Assembly (NCBI GenBank): GCA_902805475.1
Contig: CADCSX010000007.1
Coordinates: 1,860,001 to 1,924,000, forward strand
Length of the DNA: 64,000 nucleotides
Source of the DNA: Entonaema liquescens
Taxonomy: Eukaryota; Ascomycota; Sordariomycetes; Xylariales; Xylariaceae
Direction of reading: 5' to 3'
Position numbers and translations under genes: made by a program. Every line of letters begins with the position of its first letter. The first letter of the stretch is position 1. This document shows positions 47,262 through 59,930 of this stretch, piece by piece. Under the pieces are notes generated by a model that was not told where the DNA came from, searched no databases, and worked only from the letters and a program-made list of their open reading frames with translations.

Positions 47262-48804
47262 TCATGAAACAGCTTTCTCGTGCAGCAAGTTCGCACCGGT
47301 TGACTCAGCCAGAACACCACGGTTTTTATTCCCTTCATCTTCACGAGTTTCATCTAACTCATTAGTAACTTGACTTTCCTCTCGGGTCGTAGCTGATTCA
47401 GCATCAAGGAGCCCCTTGTCGGTTCGATGTAACCACCACTTGAAGAATATAGTGAAGAATTGTGCAACAAATACCTGTTCCACCGTATATAAGAGTACCG
47501 GAACCTGGATAGATGAGATGGTAAAGTTGTCAAGTTGAGACCACATCGCAGCAGCTAGCGGGATCCCTACACTCGTGGTCTTCGCAGCTCCGCAGAAGCA
47601 GACGGCAACGACAAGCTCCTTAGGCATCTTCTTAACTGTTATAGCTCTCTTAATTACTCCAGGTAGACGTGAGCCTATACGTGAGTCAGCAACGTAACCA
47701 TTGAGTACCTTAGCAAGGATCTCCGGTGGCGATGCTATCCAGTAGCAAATAGCAGTAAATAAGAGATACTCTGCTATGTTTATGAAAACGTTAAATATCA
47801 CAGACGATTTGGGCAGAGCAGTCAGTGCTCCTGTCTGGAAGGCTCCTGAAAAAGTCGACCTGGAAGAATAAGTCAGTTGAAGTCGCCTATATGGGCCGAC
47901 ATACTTACCAGGCTACTAGCATAAGCAACACCGAACAGAATTGTGGCAGGTAAAATGTACTCAATGTCCAAGACACCCGCTTCGGAAATGTCCATCTTAA
48001 CCCCTGTCCAACTACGAGCGGGAGGAGGACGCTGAGTCCTAACTGCTTCATGACATTGGCGTACATAGGTCCCAGCGTATCTGCTTTCGCCGGTTTGAGC
48101 AAGTCAAACTCGCCTCCGCTAGGAAGAAATCCATAGATTAGCCATGGTGAGAGAAAGGATCCAACAACATTGCCAATCACAACCTCAATAATAGCAGCAG
48201 CTTCGTCACCACCCGCATTCCTCGTCATCACCACGTTAGATGCGATAGTAGTGGGGATGCAACTAACTACGACCATCCCAACGAGGATACTAGCATCGAT
48301 TGTCCCTGAGCTCACTCCTCCGGCAGCTATTATAATATGTATTATAACTAAGATATATCAGCAAAATAATACTTCACCGGAACCCAAGTAGAATCTCATA
48401 CCCAGTTGAATGACAGGTATGAGGATAAGGTTTATCCCTTGCACGACAATATGCAGACGCCAATTCATTACATGTTCCTTGAGTTTCGCTGGGCTGAGTT
48501 GCATCCCATTGATGAAAAAGATCAAGGCAATACCTCCATACAGAATGGAGTATTCTGACCGGATAATGCCACCGCGGGCCGCAACATCTTAAACATAGGT
48601 CAGTAACCGAGCAAAATATTAAGCTGACAATCAAGCTTTCGTTAACATACGAGGAAAGAAATATCCTAAAACGCAAGCGAGGCCGAATCCCAACACTAGC
48701 CAATTGCTCCAGATGAATCCTAGAACTCGCTTGTAAATCCCAATAATTCTCGGGCCTTTTTTGGCATCGGCTCTCTCAAGAGCTTCAGGAAGCTCGCTCA
48801 TCAT
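47262..48804 (-). CDS. SLC10A7/Rch1-like membrane transporter (SBF-like fold)
   Basis: Four exons: 48804-48651, 48587-48402, 48326-47909, 47859-47262; 452 codons (451 residues). About ten hydrophobic helices are visible (NWLVLGFGLACVLGYFFP, ILYGGIALIFFINGMQL, LHIVVQGINLILIPVIQ, ILVGMVVVSCIPTTIASNVVMTRNAGG, IIEVVIGNVVGSFLSPWLIYG). The motifs FFINGMQLS, CIPTTIASNVVMT with N-A-G-G-D-E, and AAKTTSVGIPLA near the C-terminal repeat are typical of the SBF-like group that contains yeast and Candida Rch1 and human SLC10A7. Those proteins restrain calcium entry at the plasma membrane or in the secretory route. Calcium regulation is inferred. The last 55 residues are polar and cytosolic. A second in-frame ATG lies one codon downstream of the start. 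Confidence 0.86.
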
Positions 48805-51800
48805 TGTCAGTCCGCTCTCATTTGAGTATCATAGCCACTGATCTTAGCTAGCAACCAAGTTTACACCTAACTTGAACGGTGATCGCAAATACTCAGATCA
48901 TCAAATCTGACAAAGTAAAATTTTGACATTTCATGATGGCCCAAAGAGGTTATTGACAGGGTTACGATGGATACGACTCAGAGCACGCAACGCTCCTATC
49001 ATCGGAGGGTCGCCGAAGTTATTCCCATTAGGCTATCCCCTATCCCCGATTCCCTCATCGAGAAAAAGCTCCACTCTCAAAGCCACATGGCGTTCCCTTT
49101 AACTTTTCGTGAGACATGACGACGGCGATCTCGCTGCTGCGTTGGAAACTGAAACATTGACATAGAGGAGATAAGCTTACATCATAATAGAGATCAGTCC
49201 AAGGCCATCCAACTTGTAGGATGGTGTAGCTTCCGGCTCGGCGGCTTCCAATGGGCGATACTAATTCGCTAGGTCCGGAGTAGTCGCTGTATCGCCGGGT
49301 TTTGCATAACAACAGTCTGGGGAACGGGAAAATTCGTTTCGTCTCTAGGATTCTCCGTTTCTAGAACCATTCCACACCTTTCATCTTTGATGTAAAAGCA
49401 AATCATGATCGCTAGTACCGGCCCGTCGCTTTTATCGTCCCGTCGTCTTCTCTATCAATATTTCCATCACCTACTACACTATCCCAGTTACTTAGCTAAG
49501 ACGCTACTGACGTATGTTTCAAACCACCCACAAGGAATAAAGTCGGGGATGGTATGGATGGTGCCTGACACGCGGGTTTCATCACGGTTCAGATCCGGCG
49601 CTGGATGCAAGAGACTAAAGTGAAGATCGGCAAGGTCTGGACTTCCGAGACCCTGATCCGGAATTGAGCCCGTTCAATCACCCGCAAGGAGCTTTCAATT
49701 GGGCGGCCGTTAAAAAGTCTGGGCTGTTTTTTGAGGTAATTATTAGGGCTTTTAAAGGTCCGTCTATGCAAGCTCTGCGCCGGCCGACTCCTGATTCAGA
49801 GCAAGCTCTCCTCCGTTCCGCTCCCATTTCCGAAGGTATCATTTTTCTCCTGACGGGTTTGCTTAGGAGCCAATACTTCAACGAACTCTTTTCCTATTCT
49901 GGATATTCTTCAGCCTCTAAGTACTACGTTACCAGCATTATTGGCGTCTCCGGATACGAGTTATTCTAGATTTCCCTAAAATTTACGCGCTATAATACAC
50001 GCTGTCTTTGTCAACATCTATAGCATGTTAGGCGACATTAGCGCTCGAATGAATTCTAGTCGGCTAACTTCAATGTTACCGGGCCCATGATCCCCTAATT
50101 TGGTAGCTTATCTGAACCGAACGTCAACACCGTTGCAGTACATTCACCGTATTCACCGACCCATGGGAAGCTTCTCCAATTCTGCCATGCGGTCCCATAC
50201 GCTTGGGTATAACTTGTAGGTATACTAACCGCGCCGGTTCTCGAAGAAGCTCGGGTCCGACGCGGAACACCTAACGTTGTATTCCAGCGCTCAAACGACG
50301 GCTCGTCGTCATCGCTGCTGCGACCTTCCAGGGGGCAAGACGTACCACAAAATTCTTTACTCTGTCATTTACCAGAAATAGCGATTCGCTTATCGGAAAG
50401 AGAATTGGGCAAAATAGGTAAAAGAATTTGCTTACCTCATTCATTATCACTACTCTCCGTATCTTATTTTTGATTGCTTCATAGAAGAATCAGGGGCTCA
50501 TCAAGTACTACTGCCATTTTGGACATGGTGATAGTAAGAGAAAAGTCCGGTTCAAAACATGCCGTATAAAGGCATTCTAAAAGAGAGTTATTTTCTTTCA
50601 CCTCTTCGTATTGGTCCATGCCAGGTCTCCAGAGCATCTACGTACATATTTATTATGCCTCACTGAGACAGAATAATCGCTGGGGTTTACTACTATCCTG
50701 GAGATAGACAGGCCAGAGTTCTTAACGAGGCCGATCCAGTCCATCTCCCCAAGCCTCCCAGTCATTGAGATAAAGCTACTCTTGGAGTTACCTTGCTATT
50801 GCTAGGTAGCGAACTGAGCATAGAAGTTACCCAACCTTCCACCGAGAAGCCATTGAAAGGATATGAAGTCATGACAGCCTACAGGCCCCCATATCAGCTG
50901 AGTTTACAGCTAGCTCAATAAAGACTACAGAAACAAATAAAATGAAGTAAGTCATAAATATATATTGCGTTAGAGCCAAAAGCCAGTTATAGCGGTGTTC
51001 ATAGTATCGGTCGATCATTTTAATATATTACATCTTGATAGAAGCCACCCTTCTAACCAACACTTTTAAATTCGATTTAATATATACCTAACATAACGAT
51101 ATCCAAGCATAAATCACCCTAAGCATGATTTGTTGGCTCCCTGAAGTCGTATCCGCGGGATAGTCAATATGTAGCAAGGTACCATGCGAGGAGAAAAGCA
51201 ATAGGCATCTACATATATCCAAATATCAGAATGTATTATACGCGAGCTTACTGGACACACAATTAAGCGTAGCCCCGTTCTTACTCTAGCATTGGAGGGT
51301 CTCTAATGTACGCCAAGAGATATATATACACCGCCAGCATTGTTCCAAAATGAGCTCCCGGTACCCGGAACCGATTGGACGCCAAAGAAAGGTTTCAACA
51401 AGCCATCTGATCTAGAGTGTTCACTACAATTTAGAAGACAATGTGCTGTTTGCTGACTTCTAGGTCGGTTAGAAACATCGGAACGAAATATCAATTTAGG
51501 CTTGGTGAAGTAAGCATATGAGCGAGCTGTCAACCCCTGAGTGTTGCTAGGTTTACCCAACCCATTAGCATCGCAAGCCTACCTAATATCGTACCAGATG
51601 TCACGAGGAGTATCACAATAAATCACTGTCTAGTTCATCTGTTTTCATGCATAGGTAATGACAACGTAAAATGCATGTATATCAAGTCATTCTCGAACAT
51701 CTATTACCTACAATAGGCCTTCGGAGCGTTCCACTTCTCACGCTACTTATGCGACTACGTTGCGCTTGCCTGCGGCTAATCCAAGCGGAAAGGCCCGTTC

Positions 51801-52632
51801 CGAAGGACCTATAGCATAGTCCCAACCGTACTTGTGGTCGATAAAGCGGCCGTTAAGTCTATATACGCCAGGGGTGCGTTATTCCCATTCACCCTGAAAA
51901 TCCTGCGGCGGCTTGGTTACGGACCGGTGTAGGGTTGTAGAGTAATAGCATAGCCGAACCGGACTTGAACACGGATGTCACTTGGTTAGGGCAAGAAGTC
52001 GGCGAGTTTGCACCCAGGCAGAAGTTGGAAGTGAAGTGATGAGGTGAGCCTTAGAAAGTAACCTATCGGTTGCGTAGGGATGAACGTTACTCGTGATTCA
52101 AATTATTCCTTCGATAGGGGAATTACCTAGGCATACCGTAAACTGACAGCGTAGGTCAAGTAGAAGGAGCAAAAGATGCGTAATGATCACAACCCCTATC
52201 CGCCTCTCGATTCCGAATAAACAACACATTTCTGATAAATTGAAGCCAATAGATCAGGGTTCTTCTTGAAAATAAACAACTATAGAGGCAAACATTCCAA
52301 CAAGCATGATGCCCTCAAGTTATTATATCGGCCATGCCCACTCTACCATAAAGTGCTACTCTGCATCCGATGACCCCCTTTTACCACTAAGAAGAAAGGC
52401 TTATACCACCCCACCTACGTTCAATTCCCAACGCGCTCGTATATCTATGGTTAGCTCGAAAAGAAAAACAGAAAAGATTGTAGTCAAGTCCGTATCTATG
52501 GATTGCATTTGTTTAGGGAAATAGCCGCCCTCTGCTTGACTGTCTCACATGATTTTAATGCGTTGGGTCCTTGTTTATGCGTATCCTAGGTAAGATGGAA
52601 AGCCTTTCGATAAATCCTGCATAACTGCTGTG
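48805..52632. other. 3.8-kb stretch without recognisable genes
   Basis: Base composition changes along it: about 49000-50350 and 51720-52020 are moderately GC-rich, while 50360-51300 is A/T-rich. Open frames (49055-49312 minus, 49664-49969 plus, 51303-51560 minus, 52306-52524 plus) show no family motif or good splice partners. It could hold decayed genes, a non-coding RNA or regulatory DNA; I cannot distinguish these. An ACCTAGG step lies near 52125 and CCTAGGTAAG near 52585. Confidence 0.4.
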
Positions 52633-54087
52633 TCAGACCCAGGGCTGGTGGTAAATATGCTGGTCTTGGGGATTTAAAATCCGTTCTTCAGTTGTAGCGA
52701 ACTCCGTCGTACGTATGATGCCAGGAGAGCAACCTACATCTTCAGCTGTAGGAATAGGGTGAGGGAACAATGCCTTTTGAGAACCTTCCAGCGGACCTAG
52801 GCCATATTCATCCACTTTCCTATAGGATCTAGTGCTTCGTGGAACATCTTTTGAACAAGGCCATGAAGCGGTTTCTTTCGTTCCTTTGGTGTTCACCAAC
52901 GATGGGGTCGAAAACTTGGAAATCCAAAACGTGCACTTGAACTTTACGCCATTATATGTCTTAGGAATTGAAGGCAAGCAGACAACAAAGAACAGTGTTG
53001 TCATTTCGCCCTCAGTACATAAGAACATTTTTGACGCGTCATAGATAATATCCCACTGATGAAGGCCCATTGCAGAGAGAAAAATTCGGAAAGTCGCGAA
53101 CGCCATACAGCTTATAGATATAATTAGAATAATAGCTCGTCTTTGGGGAGATATAAACTAACATTAGGCCCATGGCAAAGACTAGAGAAATAGCTAGCCT
53201 TTTCTTTGGTGGCATACGCAGTTTCCAAATAACCCATTGAGGAACGAGGAGAATTATGAAGTCAGATACCAAGTTCAGGACACCGGTGGAAAGTAGCAGT
53301 ATCATAGGGTCGAGACAATGGCCTTCCTCTATGGTGAGATCCCATATCTTCCGGCGGGGGATACATGTAACGTTGAAAGCAATAAGACAAGCGATATAGA
53401 AGAGGAGATTAAGCCACAAAAGTATATGGCAAGTCCAGAAGAATAAGTTTCGAGCACCGACAGGGACGAATATACGAACCCAATCTAAGAGTATCGATAT
53501 TTTGAGACAGGCGACTACAAGGACGTAGAAGTTTTCATCAAGGTAAGAAAGCTATTTACGAGTCAGCGTTATACGAATATAGGAAGCAATAACAACTACC
53601 CAGAGGAAGTTTGTTTGGGATCGTAAAGATAAATCCCATTGACGGATAAACATGCCATGTTTTTCGATGATACGATATGCGGAACCATTATATGCTATAA
53701 AGAAAACCTGCTTAGTTAAAGATTAGCAGATGAGAGCAAACGTATCTGGGAGTAACTCACGAAGGCAGAAGTGATCAAAACTGCTAATGATCAGATATTG
53801 TCTTAATAACCGAAGCGCCTCGGGATTAGATACGTACAGTCTTCAAGATAAACTTTCCTGATACAGAAAAGCTTGGAGTATGCCCGCGATAAAATTAACA
53901 ATGTTGACATGACCGTACACAGGGTGAGGACGGCTATCGCCATAGTATTCTTATTCTCCGGATTATCGAGGTTAGGTTCGACGCCGGGTGGGGGTTTCGC
54001 AGCAGGACCATCTAGATCCATGACCCTTCTCTCTGCAAGGGAACGAGCTAGTCTTTCGGCGGTATCTAGCATTTTGATGAGGATCAT
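52633..54087 (-). CDS. PTH11-type rhodopsin-fold integral membrane protein
   Basis: Five exons: 54087-53838, 53783-53761 (23 nt), 53707-53600, 53551-53163, 53110-52633; 416 codons (415 residues). About seven helices: MAIAVLTLCTVMSTLLILSRAYSK, SVLITSAFVFFIAYNG, FYVLVVACLKISILLDWVRIF, FFWTCHILLWLNLLFYIACL, STGVLNLVSDFIILLVPQWVIWKL, RLAISLVFAMGLICMAFATFRIF and EMTTLFFVVCLPSIP. These match the order in the fungal Rhodopsin domain (PTH11-related) family; the usual acidic glutamate in E-x-x-x-x-x-x-V-C-L-P is kept. A C-terminal tail of about 95 residues is polar. No CFEM domain is present, and the N-terminus has about 45 polar residues before helix 1. PTH11-like proteins are thought to sense surfaces or ligands through G proteins; role inferred. 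An alternative start five codons in (54072) is possible. Confidence 0.8.
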
Positions 54088-55065
54088 GAGCGCAAAATAA
54101 ATAAAATAAGTCCAGCTGAACCCCTCGCTCGAGGATAAAAAGAAGCTAGGGATTGTTACTACAATAAATCCGGATTTATGGAAGGATCGTGTACTACAGC
54201 AACCGACAGCTCCGGTGGTGTACAGATGCCAGCCTGCAGCCTACGCCAGAATCATCGTCACATCAACGGTCGGCAGGATTTGCTCGCACAGCGGAAAGGG
54301 GGGCCAGTTTGGCCCCCACCACACACCAGGTGTATCCAATCAGCTGCCATAGTGTTGTTGTAGGACAACAATGGCGATCCTCAGGATGCTTCGGCTTGGG
54401 GGAACCATAGCAGTAGTATTCAAGACAGGCAAGATGCTAGGTTAATATATTTCACTGTGAATTTGGGGGCTGTGTTTGAGTTAAGGGGGAGGTAATTGGG
54501 GGCATATGACACTTCGACATAACAGCTTAGAGATATAAGATAATACCATCGCTTTCTAAGACAAATTTTAATAAATGCCTTTGAATTACAGGTTCCTTAA
54601 TTATTATAAGTTCGGCCAATGTCTAAGAAAATATTGGAGTGAGTAGATTTTGAAGCATCCATGATATTGACTTTGGGCTTTAAGATGGGAGCTTACTCGC
54701 TCTGGTGGCACTTTTTTAACTTCATTATTTGGATTAGTGCATTTGTACATTAGACTATCACAGAAGAGTTAAAGTTCCTCGCGAAACAGTAAAATTGTTT
54801 CAGTACTATCTAGGTCTACCTCGTGACGCCATTGGGTCGTATGCTGCATTGATCTAAAGTCAAAGATGGTCGATTAGGGGTCATGATTGGTAGGAGCTCA
54901 TTTTAGGCTCGACATTTACATAGTAGCTCAAGAGCAAACTTCGAATCGAGACAGATATAATAGTTAATGAACATCCTTCCGTACTACGGCCGATAACTTC
55001 TTTCAAACACTCGAAACGTGTTCATACTGCACGAAAATAAACGACACTACTGGACTCGATTTAAT
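54088..55065. promoter_or_regulatory. Divergent spacer, rhodopsin-fold and RBR genes
   Basis: 978 bp. A GC-richer island at about 54178-54420 contains overlapping plus-strand frames (54178-54363, 54189-54410) with no family signal and is flanked by A/T-rich DNA. Presumed to include both promoters. Confidence 0.4.
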
Positions 55066-56489
55066 ATGGCTACTGTGAACACCGTGGCACCTAGTTGGAC
55101 TATTACTGATGAGGAGAGTTTAAGTCTTGCGACTGCTCTCCTATTAGATGATGTGAGGCGGATTGCTTCGGCGACCAAAGGGAAGCAGGCCGAAGGCACG
55201 CTCACGGATGCCGAGCTTGCTCTTCAGCTTTACTCAGAGGAGTTGAATAATGCAGCAAATTTTGCTTTTGACCGACAGATGAGTAAGAGCATCCAAGAAG
55301 CAATACAGACCGATCAAGATACCCTTACCCAATTGAAACAGGAAGAACTCATGGCAAGAAACGATCATTTAACCTCACTCTCAATTAGCGAGGGAATCTC
55401 TCCTAATATTCCAGATGCAGAAAGTGTTGGTTGTGGTGACTCTGAATCAGTTGAGGATTTGGAACTCATGGATAAATTATCTGCGATCTACATCACTGGG
55501 GTTGAGGACATAGACCGAGACGAGAGCGACGTAGAAACTATTCTTCCTGCCGCAGACGGGCAACCCGAGAGCTCATCCTGGGCTGCCTCTCGCATGCCTC
55601 AGAAATCTGCTCGAAGACGAGTCTGCCTAGCCTGTGGAGAAAGAAAGCATTTCACTGAGGTGGCGCGAGCTCCTTGTGATCATGAATACTGCCGAGATTG
55701 TCTTACACAATTACTTCAATGCGCAATGGCTGACGAATCATTGTTTCCTCCGCGTTGCTGCCGGCGGGATATTCCCATTGACAAGAACCAATTTTTGCTT
55801 ACAGAGCGACTTGTTCGCGACTTTCGAGCTAAAGCCATTGAATTCTCGACACCGCGTCGGACATACTGCCACCGACCAACGTGCGCTGCATTCATACCTC
55901 CAGAAAGCTGCGAGAGCGAAACAGCAATCTGTAAGGATTGTGGCATAGGGACATGTACAACGTGCAAAGGCCCTTCACATTATGGCGACTGTCCTCACGA
56001 CGAAGGTCTACAGGAAGTTCTCAAGCTTGCCCAGAACGAACGGTGGCAGCGGTGTCCTAAATGTTTATCGTTGATTGAATTGGTCCAGGGTTGTTTTCAT
56101 ATGACGTGAGTGCCGTCCCGGGAGATCATAACCCAAAGCACTAACTCTTTCCCAGGTGCAGATGTGGTTGTCACTTTTGCTACCTTTGTTGCACGCCCTG
56201 GAAGAATTGTAAATGCCGCCATTGGGATGAGTTTTTAATTTATGACCGGGCAGCAGAGATATACAACAGAGACCATCAAGCGAACGAACGAGCCATTATG
56301 CGAGAGGCAGATATAGAACGTATCATGACCAACTTACGGCAAAACCATGAATGTGACCATTTGTCGTGGGACTATCGGTCTGGGAGCCACAGGTGCGAAG
56401 AATGCCACGATCGATTGCCTTGGTACATTTTTGAATGCCGCCAATGCAACATCCTGGCATGTAGACGGTGTAGGTACAATCGACTGTGA
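55066..56489 (+). CDS. RBR-type (RING-IBR-RING) E3 ubiquitin ligase
   Basis: Exons 55066-56105 and 56156-56489, joined AC|G, give 458 codons (457 residues). The ATG at 55066 is used; upstream in-frame codons lack ATG. The N-terminal 170 residues are acidic and helical with A-L-Q-L-Y-type repeats seen in fungal RBR proteins. RING1 starts at Cys187 (CLACGERKHF, PCDHEYCRDCL), then an IBR (YCHRPTCAAFI, CKDCGIGTCTTCKGPSHYGDC), then RING2 (RCPKCLSLIELVQGCFHMTCRCGCHFCYLC). The expected catalytic cysteine is Cys343 in the GCFHM motif, which takes ubiquitin from E2 as a thioester. After RING2 are a linker and a further Cys/His cluster (HECDHLSWDYR, CEECHDR, CRQCNILACRRC) that may bind another zinc. 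Ariadne- or helper-domain features are absent. Substrate unknown; many fungi carry expanded sets of such genes. Confidence 0.9.
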
Positions 56490-57217
56490 TGTGCGGAGGT
56501 ATTAATGGCTATATATCATCCAATAGTCAGGTCAATTACTCATGGGCCAGGAAAATATTCAATGTTGATCGAACTTACTTTTCAAGCCTAATGTTTGCAA
56601 CTATTGAGCCTTCTTGCTAAACCTCTATGATGGAGTTAGCAACCGACGGTTTAGTTGACATATCATTTCTGGACGGGTACAAGTCAACAACTACATATAA
56701 TATTAATGATCTTCTGAAGTACGGGTTTTCGACTACTCCTAATATTCTGAGGTTAGATTTACTATGGTAACTAGATACTCTATTGGGTCGTATTTCTAAG
56801 TTAATATGCAACGAAAATTGACAGGACGAAAGAACTATAGCAAGATCCGATCACCTATAGTTAGTGATAGATGAGGTATCTCTCGAACTATATTATATAC
56901 TCTTATCTGGTATACGGGTACTGTTCTAGCCTGGATTCTACTTCTAAGGGGATGTGTAAAGTTTATATATACGTTGACGTTAGGCAAACTGCCGTTTACC
57001 AAAACAACGTGGAAGTCATTCTACGGTTTGATAATTTCGTGCCTTCTTCCTCCTCACTTACAGGGGCCCGACATCTTAGTATCATCGTCTTCTGATTTAT
57101 TCAAGCTCCCAGAACTATTTTTCCATGCGAGATTTCCTTGAATCTTGCACCATGCCTTTAGTTGAATCCCTCTTTTTGAACGAGGAACGAGCCATACCGG
57201 TTAATGACTGGTACTGA

Positions 57218-57724
57218 TTCTTATTTGAAGATACCAACAGCTATGAACACTGCGTCGTAAGGTCTGTCGTTCATGTAAAAAGCTACGCTACTCCAGCGGC
57301 GCACGAGTCTCTACATGCCGTCATCGAGAATACCGTTACTGGGGCCCGGACTCGTATCGTCGCAGAGCGTAAAGCATATAATGATATGGTTGTTCTTGGG
57401 CGATGGGGCTCGATTGATTGCTCATCAGTTGTGAAAGATTCTATCAGAATCAGCATCAGCAGCAAAAGCAAAAGCAAAAGCAGGGCTACGGATTTCCGGC
57501 CTCTATTACCGTTGCGTAGTCTCAAGTTCAAGACCAATGACTTCAAGCTGATTCATCTAATTAAAATACTTGACTATACAACCGTAGTAGGCGGACCCTT
57601 CAATCTGAAGTGGAGATACTGCTATTGGTTTGCTTCCACCACTTATGACAGTATTAATGACCTAAGGGCTAATATCCATGTGTCGAAAAGTGATGGCCTT
57701 TTCATATGTGGAGAAGCTGGCTGA
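57218..57724 (+). CDS. Unassigned open frame, possibly an exon or relic
   Basis: Open from 57218 to a stop at 57724, with the first ATG at 57386. The part before the ATG reads protein-like (HVKSYATPAAHESLHAVIEN, ARTRIVAERKAYNDMVVLGR), and an S/K repeat from AGCAAA units follows at about 57457-57482. No family is recognised, no upstream start exon is supported, and the end (GLFICGEAG) is unremarkable. It could be an exon of an intron-containing gene, a pseudogene fragment or chance. Confidence 0.2.
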   Translation, partial: FLFEDTNSYEHCVVRSVVHVKSYATPAAHESLHAVIENTVTGARTRIVAERKAYNDMVVLGRWGSIDCSSVVKDSIRISISSKSKSKSRATDFRPLLPLRSLKFKTNDFKLIHLIKILDYTTVVGGPFNLKWRYCYWFASTTYDSINDLRANIHVSKSDGLFICGEAG

Positions 57725-59827
57725 TATTTTTCCTGGACTCTTATTTTTGGAGGAATGTTGAGGCAAGGGAAAAACCTTTCGGTCTCTCTTCATATTCTTG
57801 ACTAATACTACTATAGGATAGTGCTATGAAATTCAACGAGGAAATTGGCCAAGGAATGTATTCTTGCCCGGAGCAAAACCAACCACAATTCGTGAAGTGA
57901 CAAGGCAGAACAGCCATGGTTTTGACTATGGACATATGGGGGATGATTTTAACAACAATGAACAAGTACATTCGACAGAATACCTTGATTAATACTCGAA
58001 AACTAATGTAAATTTTAGATGGAGCAGATTTAGGGGTACCTACCTGAGCAGAGCTCACTTTGATTACCTCAGAATAAACAATATCGAAATTTTCTCCCTG
58101 CTCTAGCTATGATCATTGTACTGTTTGACTCCTGTGTGTAGTTATATGCAGAGAGAGCAGGAAGAGCCGTTTTAGAATTTTGGTCTAACATTGTCGAAGT
58201 TTGGTTGGTGATTCAAGGAGGTGTTGATAGAATTGTAGAAGGGATATTACACTGGTGTCAGTGCCCAAATGGTTAATAGTATTATTAAATATATAGCTTC
58301 GTATCGCTTGACCAGGAATTTATTTTGACTATGGTTTATTGTGCATATGAGGAGCTTCGCATAACGGCGGGCTAGGAAAGCAGAGGAAGACAAGTATATT
58401 AGGCTATAATCCTCTCTTGCCCTTAGAAACAAATGAATCCTCTTAGAAAGCACATAGCCCTGACCCTAAGTTTTGGCCAAGAGCCAACTAATACCGTCAA
58501 AGTCTCCCGTATCTAGGTAGTCTATGTGTCCAACAAATAGGAGAGAAAGAACTTGACCTCTAAACTATTACTATATTTGGTTACTTATAACTCAGTATAC
58601 CTCCCGTGGTAACCCTGTGGTAATGTAGTAAATATGTATATTATCGTCTCGGTTTTACTCGTACCCCCAAGTTCCGGTTCTCATACGAATGTGCTTATCC
58701 GTGAATCCCAACGACCCCCTATTTAGAGTTTTGTGAAGTATGAAGAGTCTAATTCCACGATAGAGCTGCGTAGAAGCTCTGTCTAAGCCTACGCTCGGTC
58801 AAAATTTGTGGCCTAGCTCAAGTAACGTTAGATTTAACTTAACTATATGATTCTTAAGCGGACCGTTTTAGGGCCGATGCGAGATATTATAGTCCAGCCG
58901 GAGAATTGGCTGATTGTCTTGGGTAACTCGAATATGTAGCCTTCTGCAATATGTTTCCTCCATAATTATAATTAATTGGTACCTAATACTTAACTGGCTG
59001 AACCTAATGACGTACTGTATCTACGAGTAAAGTTTAACTTGGCAGCTTGGTCTTACCACATCCACATAGACCGGATCTATAAATAGCATTGAACTGAAGA
59101 TTAGAGCATGTTACATACAGTAGCGCGTGCTAGCGCTCAATGACACCCCACTCACACTGTCCCAAAGGGACTAAAATGTGACCGACAGAAAGACGAGAAA
59201 GACCCCGCTTGCAGCTTAGATTCCCAGATTGTCAACATTTTAGTCTTCATGTCGTCGAGTTAAACGAACATAGTTACCTAACTTGGGGGCGATATGCGAA
59301 GGATAAGCTACATACGTCCACCTCGGTATACGACTGCATCTTAAAGTACGAAGTAGCCTTTGAGACGATGAGCCAGAAGCTCTAAAAACGATATTCCCCG
59401 TATACAACCATACGGTCCATGCCTTACCAGACAACCTGTAAAGTGGGCTAGGACTTGGAAATAAGAAGGGGATCTGCAGGTGTAGTCTGATGTGAGAGGA
59501 GATACCCCGAGACCGCTAATCATATGCTAAATAGCCATTACTGTCTTACAATTTTTTTTCTCTTATCGAGGGCGAGAACATAAGGACGGCGTCGGGGCTG
59601 ATGTTATCTTTTCTACATGCGGCCTTTTCTTGCATTAGACAGATCGACAGAGGGGTAGTGGTTGTATGTATTATTGTTTATTGTTTCGCTTGGGGATATT
59701 GTCCGGTAAAAATAGCTTTTAGATAATATAATATTTTGATTGTAGAGGAGTAAGTGTAATTCTTCTGGATTACTGTAACTTCAATGTTGTAAGAAGACAT
59801 AATATTTCATATTTATTAAATGAGCTT

Positions 59828-59848
59828 AGTAGTAGTAGTAGTAGTAGT
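59828..59848. repeat. (AGT)7 microsatellite
   Basis: Seven perfect AGT units in A/T-rich intergenic DNA. Confidence 0.95.
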
Positions 59849-59930
59849 ACTAGATGAATGAATATACGTACGACAAAGGTGTAGGTCTTACTTAAGATTA
59901 CCTAATGTAACCAAGTGATGCCACTTAAGG

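Noticed and set aside
49664..49969. 101-codon plus-strand frame in the gene-poor stretch
   Set aside because: No recognisable domain; an overlapping antisense frame is also open.
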